Made by a program: the position numbers and the translations under genes. A stretch of DNA of 64,000 nt from Phenylobacterium sp. GTDB lineage: Bacteria > Pseudomonadota > Alphaproteobacteria > Caulobacterales > Caulobacteraceae. Shown piece by piece: positions 10,422 to 19,736 of the stretch; within the stretch, counting starts at the first letter, position 1; the number at the start of each line of letters is the position of its first letter. The notes under the pieces are model-generated. The model was given only the letters and a program-made list of their open reading frames with translations, did no database searches and had not been told where the DNA came from. The stretch spans positions 1 through 64,000 of the forward strand of contig NZ_JAUSCJ010000004.1 in the NCBI RefSeq assembly GCF_030651185.1, given 5' to 3'.

Positions 10422-10463
10422 GGGCAGGTTTGGGCGCCGGATGAAGTGGTTCACCCGCCCCTG

Positions 10464-10481
10464 ATTTCGATATATCGAAAT
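10464..10481. repeat. 18-bp perfect AT-rich palindrome between convergent genes
   Basis: ATTTCGATATATCGAAAT is its own reverse complement and lies between the stop of pseC and the stop of the convergent unknown gene, touching the latter's TTA. It stands out in GC-rich surroundings. Possible roles are a weak bidirectional terminator or a protein-binding site; I see no T-run of terminator type. Confidence 0.6.
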
Positions 10482-12202
10482 TACGCCGCCGCGGCGACGG
10501 CGGTCATGGCCTGCAGCAGTTCGCGGACCTGGCCCATGCGTTCCGGCGCTCTCGCCAATTCCGCGCGGGTGTCGTCGCGGCGGACCAGTTTCAGGGCCTC
10601 GGCGCGGGCGCGGTCGGCGGTGGGGCCGATGGGGGCGGTGTCGCCGATGGCCATGCGCAACAGGGTCATCAGCCGCTGGACCGGCCCCTGGGACGACTTG
10701 GCCACGGCGGCGACGATCTTGGAGTCGGCCTCCACCAGGCCGCCGACATCGCCGATCTTGGCCTGGATGGGACCATAGTCCTCGGGCGCGAGGCCGGCGC
10801 GGGCGGCCTGTTTCTGCAGCTTGGCCAGGACCTCCAGCTTCACGGCTGGGCTGTCGGAGCCGAGCCGGAACTCCTTCTCGAAGCGCATGCCGCTGACATT
10901 GGCCGACAGGTAGCGTCCGGCCTGGCGCTTATTGGCGGCGCCGATGACGTTTTCCACCAGCCACAGCAGGGCCTCGACCTCGGCGCGGGAGGTGCGATTG
11001 GTTCCGAGATAGGCCTCGACGAAGTCGCCGGTGACCAGCATCCGCGAGCGGGTGACGAAGGCCTCCTGCACGTCGTCCAGGGAGATCATGGTCCCGGCCG
11101 CGCAGGTCAGCGCCATGGCCAGGGCCCGCATGACGGCGATCTCGCCCTCGGCGTCGCCGGGGCGCAGGCGTCGCGGGCCGGTGAGGTCGCGGACCACCCG
11201 CTTGGCGATGGCCAGGCGCACGGCCCCGAAGTCCTCGGTGGAGAGCCACCGGGCCAGACGCTGGCCGGTCTCCGAGAGGGGCGGCATCATCCGCTGCACC
11301 GACGGCTCGATGCGCATCAGGGCGTCGACGGGATCGCAGGCCACCAGCCGGGTCATGGCCGCCAGGCGCGCGCCCAGGTCCAACTCCTTGCCGATGATGT
11401 CGTCCAGGCCGGACTTGGAGCCCAGGATCTCGGCCAGGGGCTGCTCGATGACCGCCAGGGCCAGGGCGCGCGGCGGCCCGGCCAGGGGCGCGGAATCGGC
11501 CAGGTCCAGCAGGCGGGTGACCTTCTCGGTCCAGCTGCGGGCCGGCGCGATGGAGACCGCCACCCCGGCGCCCAGAAGGTAGGCGCGCTCGGGATGCTGG
11601 GCCACGCGCTCGGCGGCGCGGGCGAAGCCTTCCTTGTCGACATCGGGCATGTCACCCTTGCGGGTGTCCTTCAGCAGCCGTTCGATGGCGCGCTCCACCA
11701 GGCCCTGGAAGACGCGGATCAGTTCGTGGACCGACAGGCCCCGGGCCTGGGCCTCGGGAATGGCCAGCTTCTGGATGGCATGCTGCAGGTCGGTGCCGGA
11801 CGCCTCCAGCTCCTCCACAAGGTCGGCCCGGTGCAGCAGTTCGAAGGGCGTGGCGCCCTTACGCTCCAGGAAGCCCTCCAGCAGGCGGCCGATCCGGTCG
11901 CGGGCGTGGATGGTGTAGAGGTCCTGCGGACTGACGCAGAGCGGGTCGTTGTTTTCCTTGACCGGGGACTTCTTCGGCGGCTCGGCGTTGCCGAGGTTGA
12001 GGATGCCGACCGACTGGAATTCACGGGTCTCGGCGTCGAGGGTTTCCTTGGTGACGCGGACCGCGGCCACCTTGCCCTCTTTCATCATGTCATTGGCGGT
12101 CGACAGCGCGTTGGCGCGGTCCTCCGTGGCAAGCCCGAGAGTCCAGCCGCTGCTAGGCGTCCGTTTGCTGAAGACCTCGTAGTGAACCTGTGCGCCGGCC
12201 AT
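10481..12202 (-). CDS. Large conserved-looking protein of unknown function next to chvI
   Basis: A 573-residue soluble protein, mainly helical by composition, with no signal peptide or membrane segment. An N-terminal module of about 100 residues (VHYEVFSKRTPSSGWTLGLA) precedes a long helical region; I see no Walker, HTH or catalytic motif and do not recognise it. ATG 12202 is chosen because GGGGGG lies 4 bases upstream; the track adds 7 codons. Codon use is that of the neighbours. It is divergent from chvI across a 184-bp spacer, so the two may share regulation, which is an inference from position only. Confidence 0.8.
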   Translation of the reverse strand: MAGAQVHYEVFSKRTPSSGWTLGLATEDRANALSTANDMMKEGKVAAVRVTKETLDAETREFQSVGILNLGNAEPPKKSPVKENNDPLCVSPQDLYTIHARDRIGRLLEGFLERKGATPFELLHRADLVEELEASGTDLQHAIQKLAIPEAQARGLSVHELIRVFQGLVERAIERLLKDTRKGDMPDVDKEGFARAAERVAQHPERAYLLGAGVAVSIAPARSWTEKVTRLLDLADSAPLAGPPRALALAVIEQPLAEILGSKSGLDDIIGKELDLGARLAAMTRLVACDPVDALMRIEPSVQRMMPPLSETGQRLARWLSTEDFGAVRLAIAKRVVRDLTGPRRLRPGDAEGEIAVMRALAMALTCAAGTMISLDDVQEAFVTRSRMLVTGDFVEAYLGTNRTSRAEVEALLWLVENVIGAANKRQAGRYLSANVSGMRFEKEFRLGSDSPAVKLEVLAKLQKQAARAGLAPEDYGPIQAKIGDVGGLVEADSKIVAAVAKSSQGPVQRLMTLLRMAIGDTAPIGPTADRARAEALKLVRRDDTRAELARAPERMGQVRELLQAMTAVAAAA

Positions 12203-12386
12203 CGTCCCCCCAAGAGAGAACACTGTGACGCAACATCCCTAAAAACAGTTTACTGCGACGATTGGGCGCCTGTGGCGCTCTGACGCGTTATCCGCGCCGG
12301 AGCGTCACCACACGCCCGCCCCATTGAGGCCACGCTGAAGGCCGACTAGCTTCACCGACGCTTACGCAAGGATTTCATTCCCGATC

Positions 12387-13094
12387 ATGGCCAAGATCAC
12401 CCTGGTGGACGACGACGAAAACATCGTCACGTCGGTCAGCCTCGCCCTCGAAAGCCACGGCCATACCGTGAAGGCGTATTTTGACGGCGCCGCGGGCCTG
12501 GCGGCGCTGGAGAACGATCCGCCGGACCTCGCCATCCTCGACGTGAAGATGCCCCGCATGGACGGCATGGAGGTGCTGCGCCGCCTGCGCCGGACCTCGG
12601 ACCTGCCGGTGATCATCCTGACCTCGAAGGACGAGGAGATCGACGAGATCCTCGGCTTCAACCTGGGCGCCGACGACTACATGCACAAGCCGTTCAGCCA
12701 GCGCCTGCTGATCGAGCGGGTGAAGGCGGTGCTGCGCCGCGCCGGGGCCGACGCCGAGGAGGCGCTGGCCACCCCCGGCGACGCCAGCGCGCGCGCCTTG
12801 AAGCGCGGCAAGCTGACCCTCGACCCCGCCCGCCACGACTGCCTGTGGGAAGGCCGCCCGGTGAAGCTGACGGTGACCGAGTTCCTGCTGCTGCAGAGCC
12901 TCGCCCAGCGGCCCGGCTTCGTGAAGAGCCGCGACAACCTGATGGACGCCGCCTACGACGATCAGGTCTATGTCGATGACCGGACCATCGACAGCCACAT
13001 CAAGCGCATGCGGAAGAAGTTCCGCGAGGTCGACCCTGAGTTCGACGGCATCGAGACCCTCTATGGCGTCGGATACCGATACCGCGAGACCTGA
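12387..13094 (+). CDS. chvI: Response regulator ChvI
   Basis: A 235-residue OmpR/PhoB-family regulator. The receiver has acidic residues in LVDDDENI, the phospho-acceptor Asp in [13 protein letters not shown] (near residue 52) and the Lys in MHKPFS. The C-terminal winged helix ends with the typical [11 protein letters not shown]. Together with ChvG it forms the envelope/acid/osmotic-stress system of alphaproteobacteria. The chvG start lies inside the 3' end of chvI (32-bp overlap), so synthesis is coupled. Confidence 0.95.
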   Translation: MAKITLVDDDENIVTSVSLALESHGHTVKAYFDGAAGLAALENDPPDLAILDVKMPRMDGMEVLRRLRRTSDLPVIILTSKDEEIDEILGFNLGADDYMHKPFSQRLLIERVKAVLRRAGADAEEALATPGDASARALKRGKLTLDPARHDCLWEGRPVKLTVTEFLLLQSLAQRPGFVKSRDNLMDAAYDDQVYVDDRTIDSHIKRMRKKFREVDPEFDGIETLYGVGYRYRET

Positions 13095-14664
13095 CCCGGG
13101 ACGGCTGTCCTCGTGGTTCAGCTGGCTGCCAGGCTCGCGCCTGGGGCGGCTCATCATCGTGCTCAACCTGCTGGGCCTGACGATCCTGATCTCCGGGGCC
13201 CTGGTGCTGAACGAGCTGCGACGCGGGCTGGTGAACGCCCGCATCGACAGCCTGACCACCCAGGGCGAGCTGATGGCGACCATCATCGACCAGGCCGCCA
13301 CGGTGGGCGAACCCCTGCCGGCCATGGACGCCGCCTATGCCAGCCAGATCCTGCAGCTGCTCTCCAACCCGCGCACCCAGCGGGCGCGGCTGTTTGATAG
13401 CAAGGGCCGGCTGATCGCCGACAGCTATTGGGTGGCCGACCGGGTGGAGTGGAAGGTGCTGCCGCCGGCCCGGGCCCGCGACGACGCCCCGGGCTTCTCC
13501 CTGCAGCTCAACCCGCCCCGCAAGCCGCCGGCCCCGCAGCCCGGCGTGCAGAAGGCGCTCGCCTTCGAGGTGGCCCAGGCCCTGGACGGCAAGCACTGGT
13601 CGGGCCTGCGGGCCGGGGACGACGGCGAGCGGGTGGTCTCGGTCTCCATCCCCATCCAGCACGTCCAGGCGGTGCTCGGCGTGCTGACCCTGGAAGCCAG
13701 CGACGTCGACGAGATCATCGCCCGCGAGCGGGTGGCCCTGATCCCCTTCATCCTGATCGCCATCGGCGTGACGCTCGCCTCCTCCCTGCTGCTCAACAAC
13801 CTGATCGCCCAGCCGGTCCGCCGCCTGGCGCGCGCCGCCGACCGGGTGCGGCTGAGCCGGGCGCGCTCCATCTCCCTGCCCGACATCGCCAAGCGCGACG
13901 ACGAGCTGGGGGACCTGACCCGGTCGCTGCAGGACATGACCCATGTGCTCTCCGAGCGGATGGACGCCATCGAGCGGTTCGCCGCCGATGTGGCCCACGA
14001 GATCAAGAACCCGCTCACCTCCCTGCGCTCGGCGGTGGAGACCCTGGAACTGGTGAAGGACCCCGTCGCCCAGGCGCGGCTGCTGAACATCCTGCAGCAG
14101 GACGTCACCCGCCTGGACCGGCTGGTCACCGACATTTCCAACGCCTCGCGGCTGGACGCCGAGCTGTCGCGGGAGGACCCCAAGGCCTTCGACCTGGGCC
14201 ACCTGATCGGCGAGGTCGCGCAGCTCTACCAGGACACCGCCAAGCCCGGCGAAGCCACCGTGGCCTATGCCCCGCCCGACGTGCTGGAGCCGATCCTGGT
14301 GTCGGGCCGAGAGGGGCCGCTGGGCCAGGTGTTCCGCAACCTGGTGGACAACGCCCGCTCCTTCAGCCCGCCCGGCGGCGAGGTGCGGGTCAGCCTGGAG
14401 CGCAACAAGGGCGAGGCGACCATCGCCGTGGAGGACGACGGGCCCGGCATTCCGCCTGACAACCTGGAGACCGTGTTCGAGCGGTTCTACACCTCGCGGC
14501 CCAAGGGCGCGGCCTTCGGCGGCAATTCCGGCCTCGGCCTCTCCATCGCCCGGCAGATCGTCGCGGCCCAGGGCGGGACCATCCAGGCGGAGAACCGGAT
14601 GGGGCCGGACGGTCAGGCGGCGGGCGCCCGCTTCACCGTGGTGCTGCCCGAGGCGCGGCGGTGA
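13063..14664 (+). CDS. chvG: Sensor histidine kinase ChvG
   Basis: A 533-residue membrane kinase. The first helix ([20 protein letters not shown]) and a second one near residue 230 ([19 protein letters not shown]) bracket a periplasmic sensor domain of the ChvG type. HAMP follows, then the H-box [19 protein letters not shown]-box [13 protein letters not shown] and G-boxes DDGPGIP and [14 protein letters not shown]. It phosphorylates ChvI. The start ATG 13063 lies inside chvI; its stop overlaps the hprK GTG (GTGA). Confidence 0.93.
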   Translation: MASDTDTARPDPGRLSSWFSWLPGSRLGRLIIVLNLLGLTILISGALVLNELRRGLVNARIDSLTTQGELMATIIDQAATVGEPLPAMDAAYASQILQLLSNPRTQRARLFDSKGRLIADSYWVADRVEWKVLPPARARDDAPGFSLQLNPPRKPPAPQPGVQKALAFEVAQALDGKHWSGLRAGDDGERVVSVSIPIQHVQAVLGVLTLEASDVDEIIARERVALIPFILIAIGVTLASSLLLNNLIAQPVRRLARAADRVRLSRARSISLPDIAKRDDELGDLTRSLQDMTHVLSERMDAIERFAADVAHEIKNPLTSLRSAVETLELVKDPVAQARLLNILQQDVTRLDRLVTDISNASRLDAELSREDPKAFDLGHLIGEVAQLYQDTAKPGEATVAYAPPDVLEPILVSGREGPLGQVFRNLVDNARSFSPPGGEVRVSLERNKGEATIAVEDDGPGIPPDNLETVFERFYTSRPKGAAFGGNSGLGLSIARQIVAAQGGTIQAENRMGPDGQAAGARFTVVLPEARR

Positions 14665-15083
14665 TCCATCACGCCGGATTGATCGCCGCCTTCATGGGCG
14701 GCGGCTGGCGCGGCGTCCTGATCGAGGGGCCCTCGGGCGCGGGCAAGAGCGACCTGGCCCTGCGCTGCCTGGACCAGGGCTTCGCCCTGGTGGCCGACGA
14801 TCGGGTGGAGCTGTGGATCAGCGGCGGCCGCCTCTATGGGCGGGCGCCGGAAACCCTGGCCGGCAGGATCGAGGTGCGTGGCGTTGATGTCCTGCCAGCG
14901 TCCGCCCTGGCCTGGAGCCGCATCAGCCTCTGCGTCCGCGCCGGAACCCCTGACCGCATCCCGGAACCGGCCTTCACCGATGACTTCGGGTTGAGGATAC
15001 CGGTTCTCACTCTCGCGCTGCTTGAGTCCTCGGCGCCTGCGAAACTGAGTCGCGCGTTACGACATCTTGGAGGCGGACAATAA
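14661..15083 (+). CDS. hprK: HPr kinase/phosphorylase (short alphaproteobacterial form)
   Basis: A 140-residue protein with Walker A GPSGAGKSDLAL near residue 23 and the following VADDRVEL. It corresponds to the C-terminal catalytic half of the ~310-residue Firmicutes enzyme; alphaproteobacteria usually carry only this form. It phosphorylates a serine of HPr (see 15558-15830) and thereby tunes the PTS-Ntr branch. GTG start overlapping chvG stop. The close link with ChvGI suggests coupling of envelope stress and PTS signalling. Confidence 0.9.
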   Translation: MIHHAGLIAAFMGGGWRGVLIEGPSGAGKSDLALRCLDQGFALVADDRVELWISGGRLYGRAPETLAGRIEVRGVDVLPASALAWSRISLCVRAGTPDRIPEPAFTDDFGLRIPVLTLALLESSAPAKLSRALRHLGGGQ

Positions 15084-15156
15084 GGAGCGTATCTAGGCGG
15101 CCTCGCGGCCGGCGTTTCGCCGCAGCCGGGTGGGGATTCCCGTTGAGAGAGTTGGC

Positions 15157-15561
15157 ATGATCGGCCTCGTGATCGTCACACACGGGCGCTTGGCCGAGGA
15201 ATTCGTCTTCGCCATGGAGCATGTGGTCGGCCCGCAGACCGCGGTGGCCGCCATCTGCATCGGGCCCGAGGACGACATGGAAAAGCGTCGTCAGGACATC
15301 CTGGCGGCCTGCGGACGCGTGGACATCGGCGACGGGGTCATCCTGCTCACCGACATGTTCGGCGGCACGCCGTCGAACCTGGCCATCTCCGTCATGGAGC
15401 AGACCAAGGCCGAGGTGATCGCGGGCCTGAACCTGCCGATGCTGATCAAGCTGGCCAGCGTGCGCACCAAGCTGCCGCTGCAGGACTGCGTGGCCCACGC
15501 CCAGGAGGCCGGCCGCAAGTACATCTCCGTCGCCTCCTACGTGCTGGCCGGCGAGAAATGA
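15157..15561 (+). CDS. PTS EIIA component, mannose family (EIIA-Man/PtsM-like)
   Basis: A 134-residue EIIA. The N-terminal LVIVTHGRLAEEF has the phospho-acceptor His at about residue 9, and the core ILLTDMFGGTPSNLA matches EIIA-Man. There is no EIIB, EIIC or EIID near it, so it is likely a regulatory phospho-carrier rather than a sugar importer. The start ATG 15157 has GAGAGAG upstream; the track starts 9 codons earlier. It overlaps the HPr gene by ATGA. No rapZ gene lies between hprK and this gene. Confidence 0.9.
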   Translation: MIGLVIVTHGRLAEEFVFAMEHVVGPQTAVAAICIGPEDDMEKRRQDILAACGRVDIGDGVILLTDMFGGTPSNLAISVMEQTKAEVIAGLNLPMLIKLASVRTKLPLQDCVAHAQEAGRKYISVASYVLAGEK

Positions 15562-15830
15562 CGGCGAGCCGCTCGGTCGAAATCATCAACAAGCGGGGCC
15601 TGCATGCGCGGGCCTCGGCCAAGTTCGTGAAGATGGCCTCGACCTTCGACGCCGAGGTGACGGTCTCCAAGGACGGCTCGACCGTCGACGCGCGCTCGAT
15701 CATGGGCCTGATGATGCTGGCCGCCGGCCCCGGCTGCTGCATCGAGATCCAGGCCCAAGGCTCCGAAGCCGAACCCGCCCTCGACGCCCTGGCCCAACTG
15801 GTGGCCAACCGGTTCGACGAGGGCGAGTAG
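15558..15830 (+). CDS. ptsH: HPr phosphocarrier protein
   Basis: A 90-residue HPr. The active-site His is in KRGLHARASAKFV (His near residue 16) and the regulatory-serine segment is VDARSIMGLMMLAAGPG (Ser near residue 47), the site expected for HprK. It passes phosphate from enzyme I (not in the window) to EIIA. ATGA overlap with EIIA. No terminator hairpin is obvious immediately downstream; the repeat-rich pseudogene follows. Confidence 0.93.
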   Translation: MTASRSVEIINKRGLHARASAKFVKMASTFDAEVTVSKDGSTVDARSIMGLMMLAAGPGCCIEIQAQGSEAEPALDALAQLVANRFDEGE

Positions 15831-15877
15831 GGTCGTTTGCCAGGCTGCGGTCGCGATAACGGCCGCAAGAAGATCGA

Positions 15878-15906
15878 CCACGAACCACACGAACCACACG
15901 AACGGG
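15878..15906 (+). repeat. Left arm of a 29-bp inverted repeat flanking the GxxExxY pseudogene
   Basis: The arm begins CCACGAACCACACGAACCAC and is repeated in inverted form at 16387-16415 with a single mismatch. It contains short tandem CGAACCACA units. This copy lies just after the stop codon of the GxxExxY reading frame; the other falls in its first codons. Confidence 0.8.
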
Positions 15907-15970
15907 TTCAGAGGACGAAGCGCTCGATGCGGGCCTTTGGCATCGCGCCGAAGTTCACGAGCAGACCTAG

Positions 15971-16083
15971 AGCCTTTTAGGGTCAGATGGAATCATCTGA
16001 CCCGTTCAAAATGGCTCTAATTCAAAGAGATAGAGCGCGTCGGGCGGGTTAACCGGGTTCCACTTAACCCTGACGCGCTCTAG
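15971..16083. repeat. Insertion of two REP-like palindromes with 4-bp CTAG duplication
   Basis: The block is bounded by CTAG at 15967-15970 and at 16080-16083. It holds two imperfect palindromes: one with outer arms TAGAGCC/GGCTCTA (15968-16019) and inner arms GGGTCAGATG/CATCTGACCC, and one with outer arms TAGAGCGCGTC/GACGCGCTCTA (16031-16082) and inner GGGTTAA/TTAACCC. Removing the block with one CTAG restores the reading ATG-CGC-CTA-GGT-CTG, i.e. MRLGL, in the GxxExxY gene, which is strong evidence for a clean insertion. Confidence 0.8.
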
Positions 16084-16386
16084 GCGCATGCCGGAAGCCT
16101 TCAGGTAGTTCAGGACCTGCGCCCGATGCTCGGGCGCGAACTCCCGGAGAGCTTTGATCTCGACGATGACCGTCCCAAAGCAGACGAAGTCCGGAACATA
16201 GGTCTGCTTCAGCGGCTGCCCCTTGTAGGTCAGGCTCAAAGGCCGAGAAGCGGCGAACGGTATCCCCGCGCCTCAAACTCGATGCTCAGGGCTTCTTGGT
16301 ACACGGCCTCCAAGAAGCCGGCGCCAAGCTCGCGATTGACCTCGAAGATGCGCCTTGGATCGCAAACACCTCATCCGGATAGAGCG

Positions 16387-16415
16387 CCCGTTCCTGTGGT
16401 TCGTGTGGTTCGTGG
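16387..16415 (-). repeat. Right arm of the 29-bp inverted repeat
   Basis: Reverse complement of the arm at 15878-15906 with one mismatch (CACAGG against CACACG). On the minus strand it encodes residues HEPHEPQER at the N-terminus of the GxxExxY product, so the repeat is partly coding. Confidence 0.8.
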
Positions 16416-16471
16416 ACCATTCTTCTTCGCGCTCAGCTCACCGGCGCGGCCAAGCTAGCGCCACCTTGAGA

Positions 16472-17229
16472 CTACGTCTTCAGCTTGTAGCCGGTCTTGA
16501 AGATCCAGGTGATGGCCGCCAGGCAGAGCAGCATGAAGCCGAAGGTGGCGGCGAGGCTGACGCCGACGCTGACGTCGGACTTGTCGTAGAACGCCCAGCG
16601 GAAGCCGGAGACCAGATAGACCACCGGGTTGAACAGCGTGATCTTCTGCCAGATCGGCGGCAGCATGCTGATGGAATAGAAGCTGCCGCCCAGGAAGGTC
16701 AGCGGCGTGACGATCATCATCGGCACGATCTGCATCTTCTCCCAGCCGTCGGCCCAGATGCCGATGACGAAGCCGAACAGGCAGAAGGTCACCGCCGTCA
16801 GGGCCAGGAAGGCGATCATCACGAAGGGGTGGGCGATGGTGAAGGGCACGAAGAGCCTGGCCGTGGCCAGGATGATCAGCCCCAGGATCACCGACTTGGT
16901 GGCCGCGGCCCCCACATAGCCGATGACGATCTCGATGGGGGAGATGGGCGCCGACAGCACCTCGTAGATCGTGCCCGACCACTTGGGCATGTAGATGCCG
17001 AAGGAGGCGTTGGAGATGCTCTCGGTCAGGATCGACAGCATGATCAGGCCAGGCACGATGAAGGCGCCGTAGCTGATGCCGTCGATCTGCGTCATCCGCG
17101 AGCCGATCGCCGAGCCGAAGACGATGAAATACAGGGACGTCGAGATCACCGGCGAGGCGATGGACTGCAGCACCGTGCGCCAGGTGCGAGCCAGCTCGAA
17201 GTGGTAGATGGCGCGGATCGCATGCAGGT

Positions 17230-17233
<4 letters not shown>
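16472..17233 (-). CDS. ABC-2 type transporter permease
   Basis: A 253-residue inner-membrane protein with six predicted helices. The ABC-2 features are the [20 protein letters not shown]-type first helix region (here [16 protein letters not shown]) and the family segment [16 protein letters not shown] near the end. It pairs with the ATPase gene, whose stop overlaps this gene's ATG (17230-17233), as an exporter like the YadG/YadH type. The substrate is unknown; lipid, polysaccharide or drug export are possible. The 437-residue track ORF carries a spurious antisense N-terminus. Confidence 0.88.
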
Positions 17234-18156
<923 letters not shown>

Positions 18157-18267
18157 GCGGGCTCCGGGGGCGTTGGGGTTTCCGCAGATAGGCGCGGGCG
18201 GATGGTCAAGCGAGTCCGCAGGACGAATAAGGCTCGTCCGGGCCGACATCGGCCAAGGTTTAATCGG

Positions 18268-18645
18268 TCAGGCGCCGGATTCTGTCAGCAGCCGCCCGAG
18301 CGCCCTGGGCGCCATGGCGACATAGCTCTGACGCAGCCAGGCCTTCAAAGTATCGCGCTCGGCCAGGATGTCGTCCTCGGGCCCGAAGTGGGCGATGGCC
18401 CATCTGTGCTGGTGATACCAGGGCGAGCCCTGCCGCACGAAGGGCAGGTGCTGGACCATCTCGTAGGAGATCGGCAGCTTGAGGGTGATCGTCAGGGCCT
18501 CGCCCTTGTCGCCGAACACCGCGAACCCCTTGCCCCGCACCCGCAGGTAGCGGGTGTCGCTCCAGCCCGGCGCGAGATCGGTCTCCGGCAGGCTCAGGGC
18601 GTAGGCGGTCAGTTCGGCTTCGGCCTGTTGGCGCGGCGTGGGCAT
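18268..18645 (-). CDS. MmcQ/YjbR family DNA-binding-fold protein
   Basis: A 125-residue protein of the MmcQ/YjbR group: a small CyaY-like fold with the conserved run LPETDLAPGWSDTRYLRVRGK, a K-x-P-x-S-x-E-M segment (KLPISYEMVQ), and a C-terminal AWLRQSYVAMAP. The biochemical role of the family is not settled. Start ATG 18645 (MPTPRQQ) is 58 codons inside the track ORF, whose extension overlaps bioB antisense-free upstream sequence of other frame. It is about 38 bp downstream of bioB. Confidence 0.75.
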   Translation of the reverse strand: MPTPRQQAEAELTAYALSLPETDLAPGWSDTRYLRVRGKGFAVFGDKGEALTITLKLPISYEMVQHLPFVRQGSPWYHQHRWAIAHFGPEDDILAERDTLKAWLRQSYVAMAPRALGRLLTESGA

Positions 18646-18683
18646 GGCGGCAAATCTAGCACCGCCATGCCCGCTGCAAAGTC

Positions 18684-19676
18684 CTAGGCCGAGACGCCCA
18701 TGGTCATGGGCCGCAGGCCGAGGTCGGCCATCAGGGCGGCGTCGGTGTCCTTGTCCGGGTTGGCGGTGGTCAGCAGCTTGCCGCCGATGAACATCGAATT
18801 GGCGCCGGCCAGGAAGCACAGGGCCTGCAGTTCACGGCTCATATGCTCGCGGCCGGCCGAGAGCCGCACCACGGTCTTGGGGCAGAGGATGCGGGCCACG
18901 GCGATCATGCGGACGAACTCGATGCCGTCCACCGGGGTGGAATCCCCCAGCGGCGTGCCGGGGATCGGCATCAGGTCGTTGATGGGCAGGCTGTCGGGAT
19001 GGGCCGGCAGGGTGGCCAGGGTGTGCAACAGGCCGGCGCGGTCACGGCGGGTCTCGCCCATGCCGACGATGCCGCCGCAGCAGGTGCTCATCCCCACCGA
19101 ACGCACGGCCTCCAGGGTGTCGAGGCGGTCCTGGTAGGTCCGCGTGGTGACCACCTTGTCGTAATAGTCGGGTCCGGTGTCGAGGTTGTGGTTGTAGTAG
19201 TCGAGGCCGGCGTCCTTCAGGGACTGGGCCTGATCGCGGGTCAGCATGCCCAGCGTCGCGCAGGTCTCGAGACCGAGCGCCTTCACCCCGGCGATCATCT
19301 CGGCCACCTTGGGCACGTCGCGGTCCTTCAGGTCGCGCCAGGCGGCGCCCATGCAGAAGCGCTGCGCCCCGCCGGCCTTGGCCTCGGTGGCGGCGGCGAT
19401 GACGGCGCCGGCGTCCAGGAGCTTCGACGCGGTGGTGGCGGTCTTGAAGTGCTGGGACTGGCTGCAATAGCCGCAGTTCTCGGGGCAGCCGCCGGTCTTC
19501 ACCGAGAGCAGCTGGGAGAGCTGCACCTCGGTGGGATCGAACCACATCCGGTGGACTTGCGCGGCGCGGAACACCAGGTCCATGAAGGGCAGCTCGAACA
19601 GCGCCTCGACCTCGGTGAGCGACCAATCGTGCCGCGGTTGCGTTTCATCAAGGACGGCGTTGAAGGGGGCGTTCAT
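18684..19676 (-). CDS. bioB: Biotin synthase
   Basis: A 330-residue radical-SAM enzyme that inserts sulfur into dethiobiotin. The SAM [4Fe-4S] ligands are in [13 protein letters not shown] (near residue 65); the second [2Fe-2S] cluster residues fall in the conserved [15 protein letters not shown] and [12 protein letters not shown] segments. GAGGAG lies just before ATG 19676. The 734-residue ORF in the track is this gene plus antisense of the CYTH-CHAD gene. Other bio genes are not in the window. Confidence 0.97.
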   Translation of the reverse strand: MNAPFNAVLDETQPRHDWSLTEVEALFELPFMDLVFRAAQVHRMWFDPTEVQLSQLLSVKTGGCPENCGYCSQSQHFKTATTASKLLDAGAVIAAATEAKAGGAQRFCMGAAWRDLKDRDVPKVAEMIAGVKALGLETCATLGMLTRDQAQSLKDAGLDYYNHNLDTGPDYYDKVVTTRTYQDRLDTLEAVRSVGMSTCCGGIVGMGETRRDRAGLLHTLATLPAHPDSLPINDLMPIPGTPLGDSTPVDGIEFVRMIAVARILCPKTVVRLSAGREHMSRELQALCFLAGANSMFIGGKLLTTANPDKDTDAALMADLGLRPMTMGVSA

Positions 19677-19736
19677 GGTGCACTCCTCGGGTCTGGGCGC
19701 CCCGCTTTGAGTCGGGCGACGAGGAGCATGTAGCGC

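Larger units (their letters stand above)
15909..16420 (-). pseudogene. GxxExxY family gene broken by two 1-nt deletions and a repeat insertion
   Basis: Minus-strand reading from ATG 16420 gives MVHEPHEPQERALYPDEVFA, then loses frame near 16350 (one base missing), continues with VNRELGAGFLEAVYQEAL, which holds the GxxExxY signature (GFLEAVY), loses frame again in a G-run near 16263, then reads LTYKGQPLKQTYVPDFVCFG through LNYLKASGMR. There a 113-bp palindromic block interrupts it. After the block the frame resumes as GLLVNFGAMPKARIERFVL and stop at 15909, exactly the family's C-terminus. Intact members are about 120-135 residues, with a PD-(D/E)XK-like look and unknown role. The track shows only the middle piece (77 residues). 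Confidence 0.85.
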
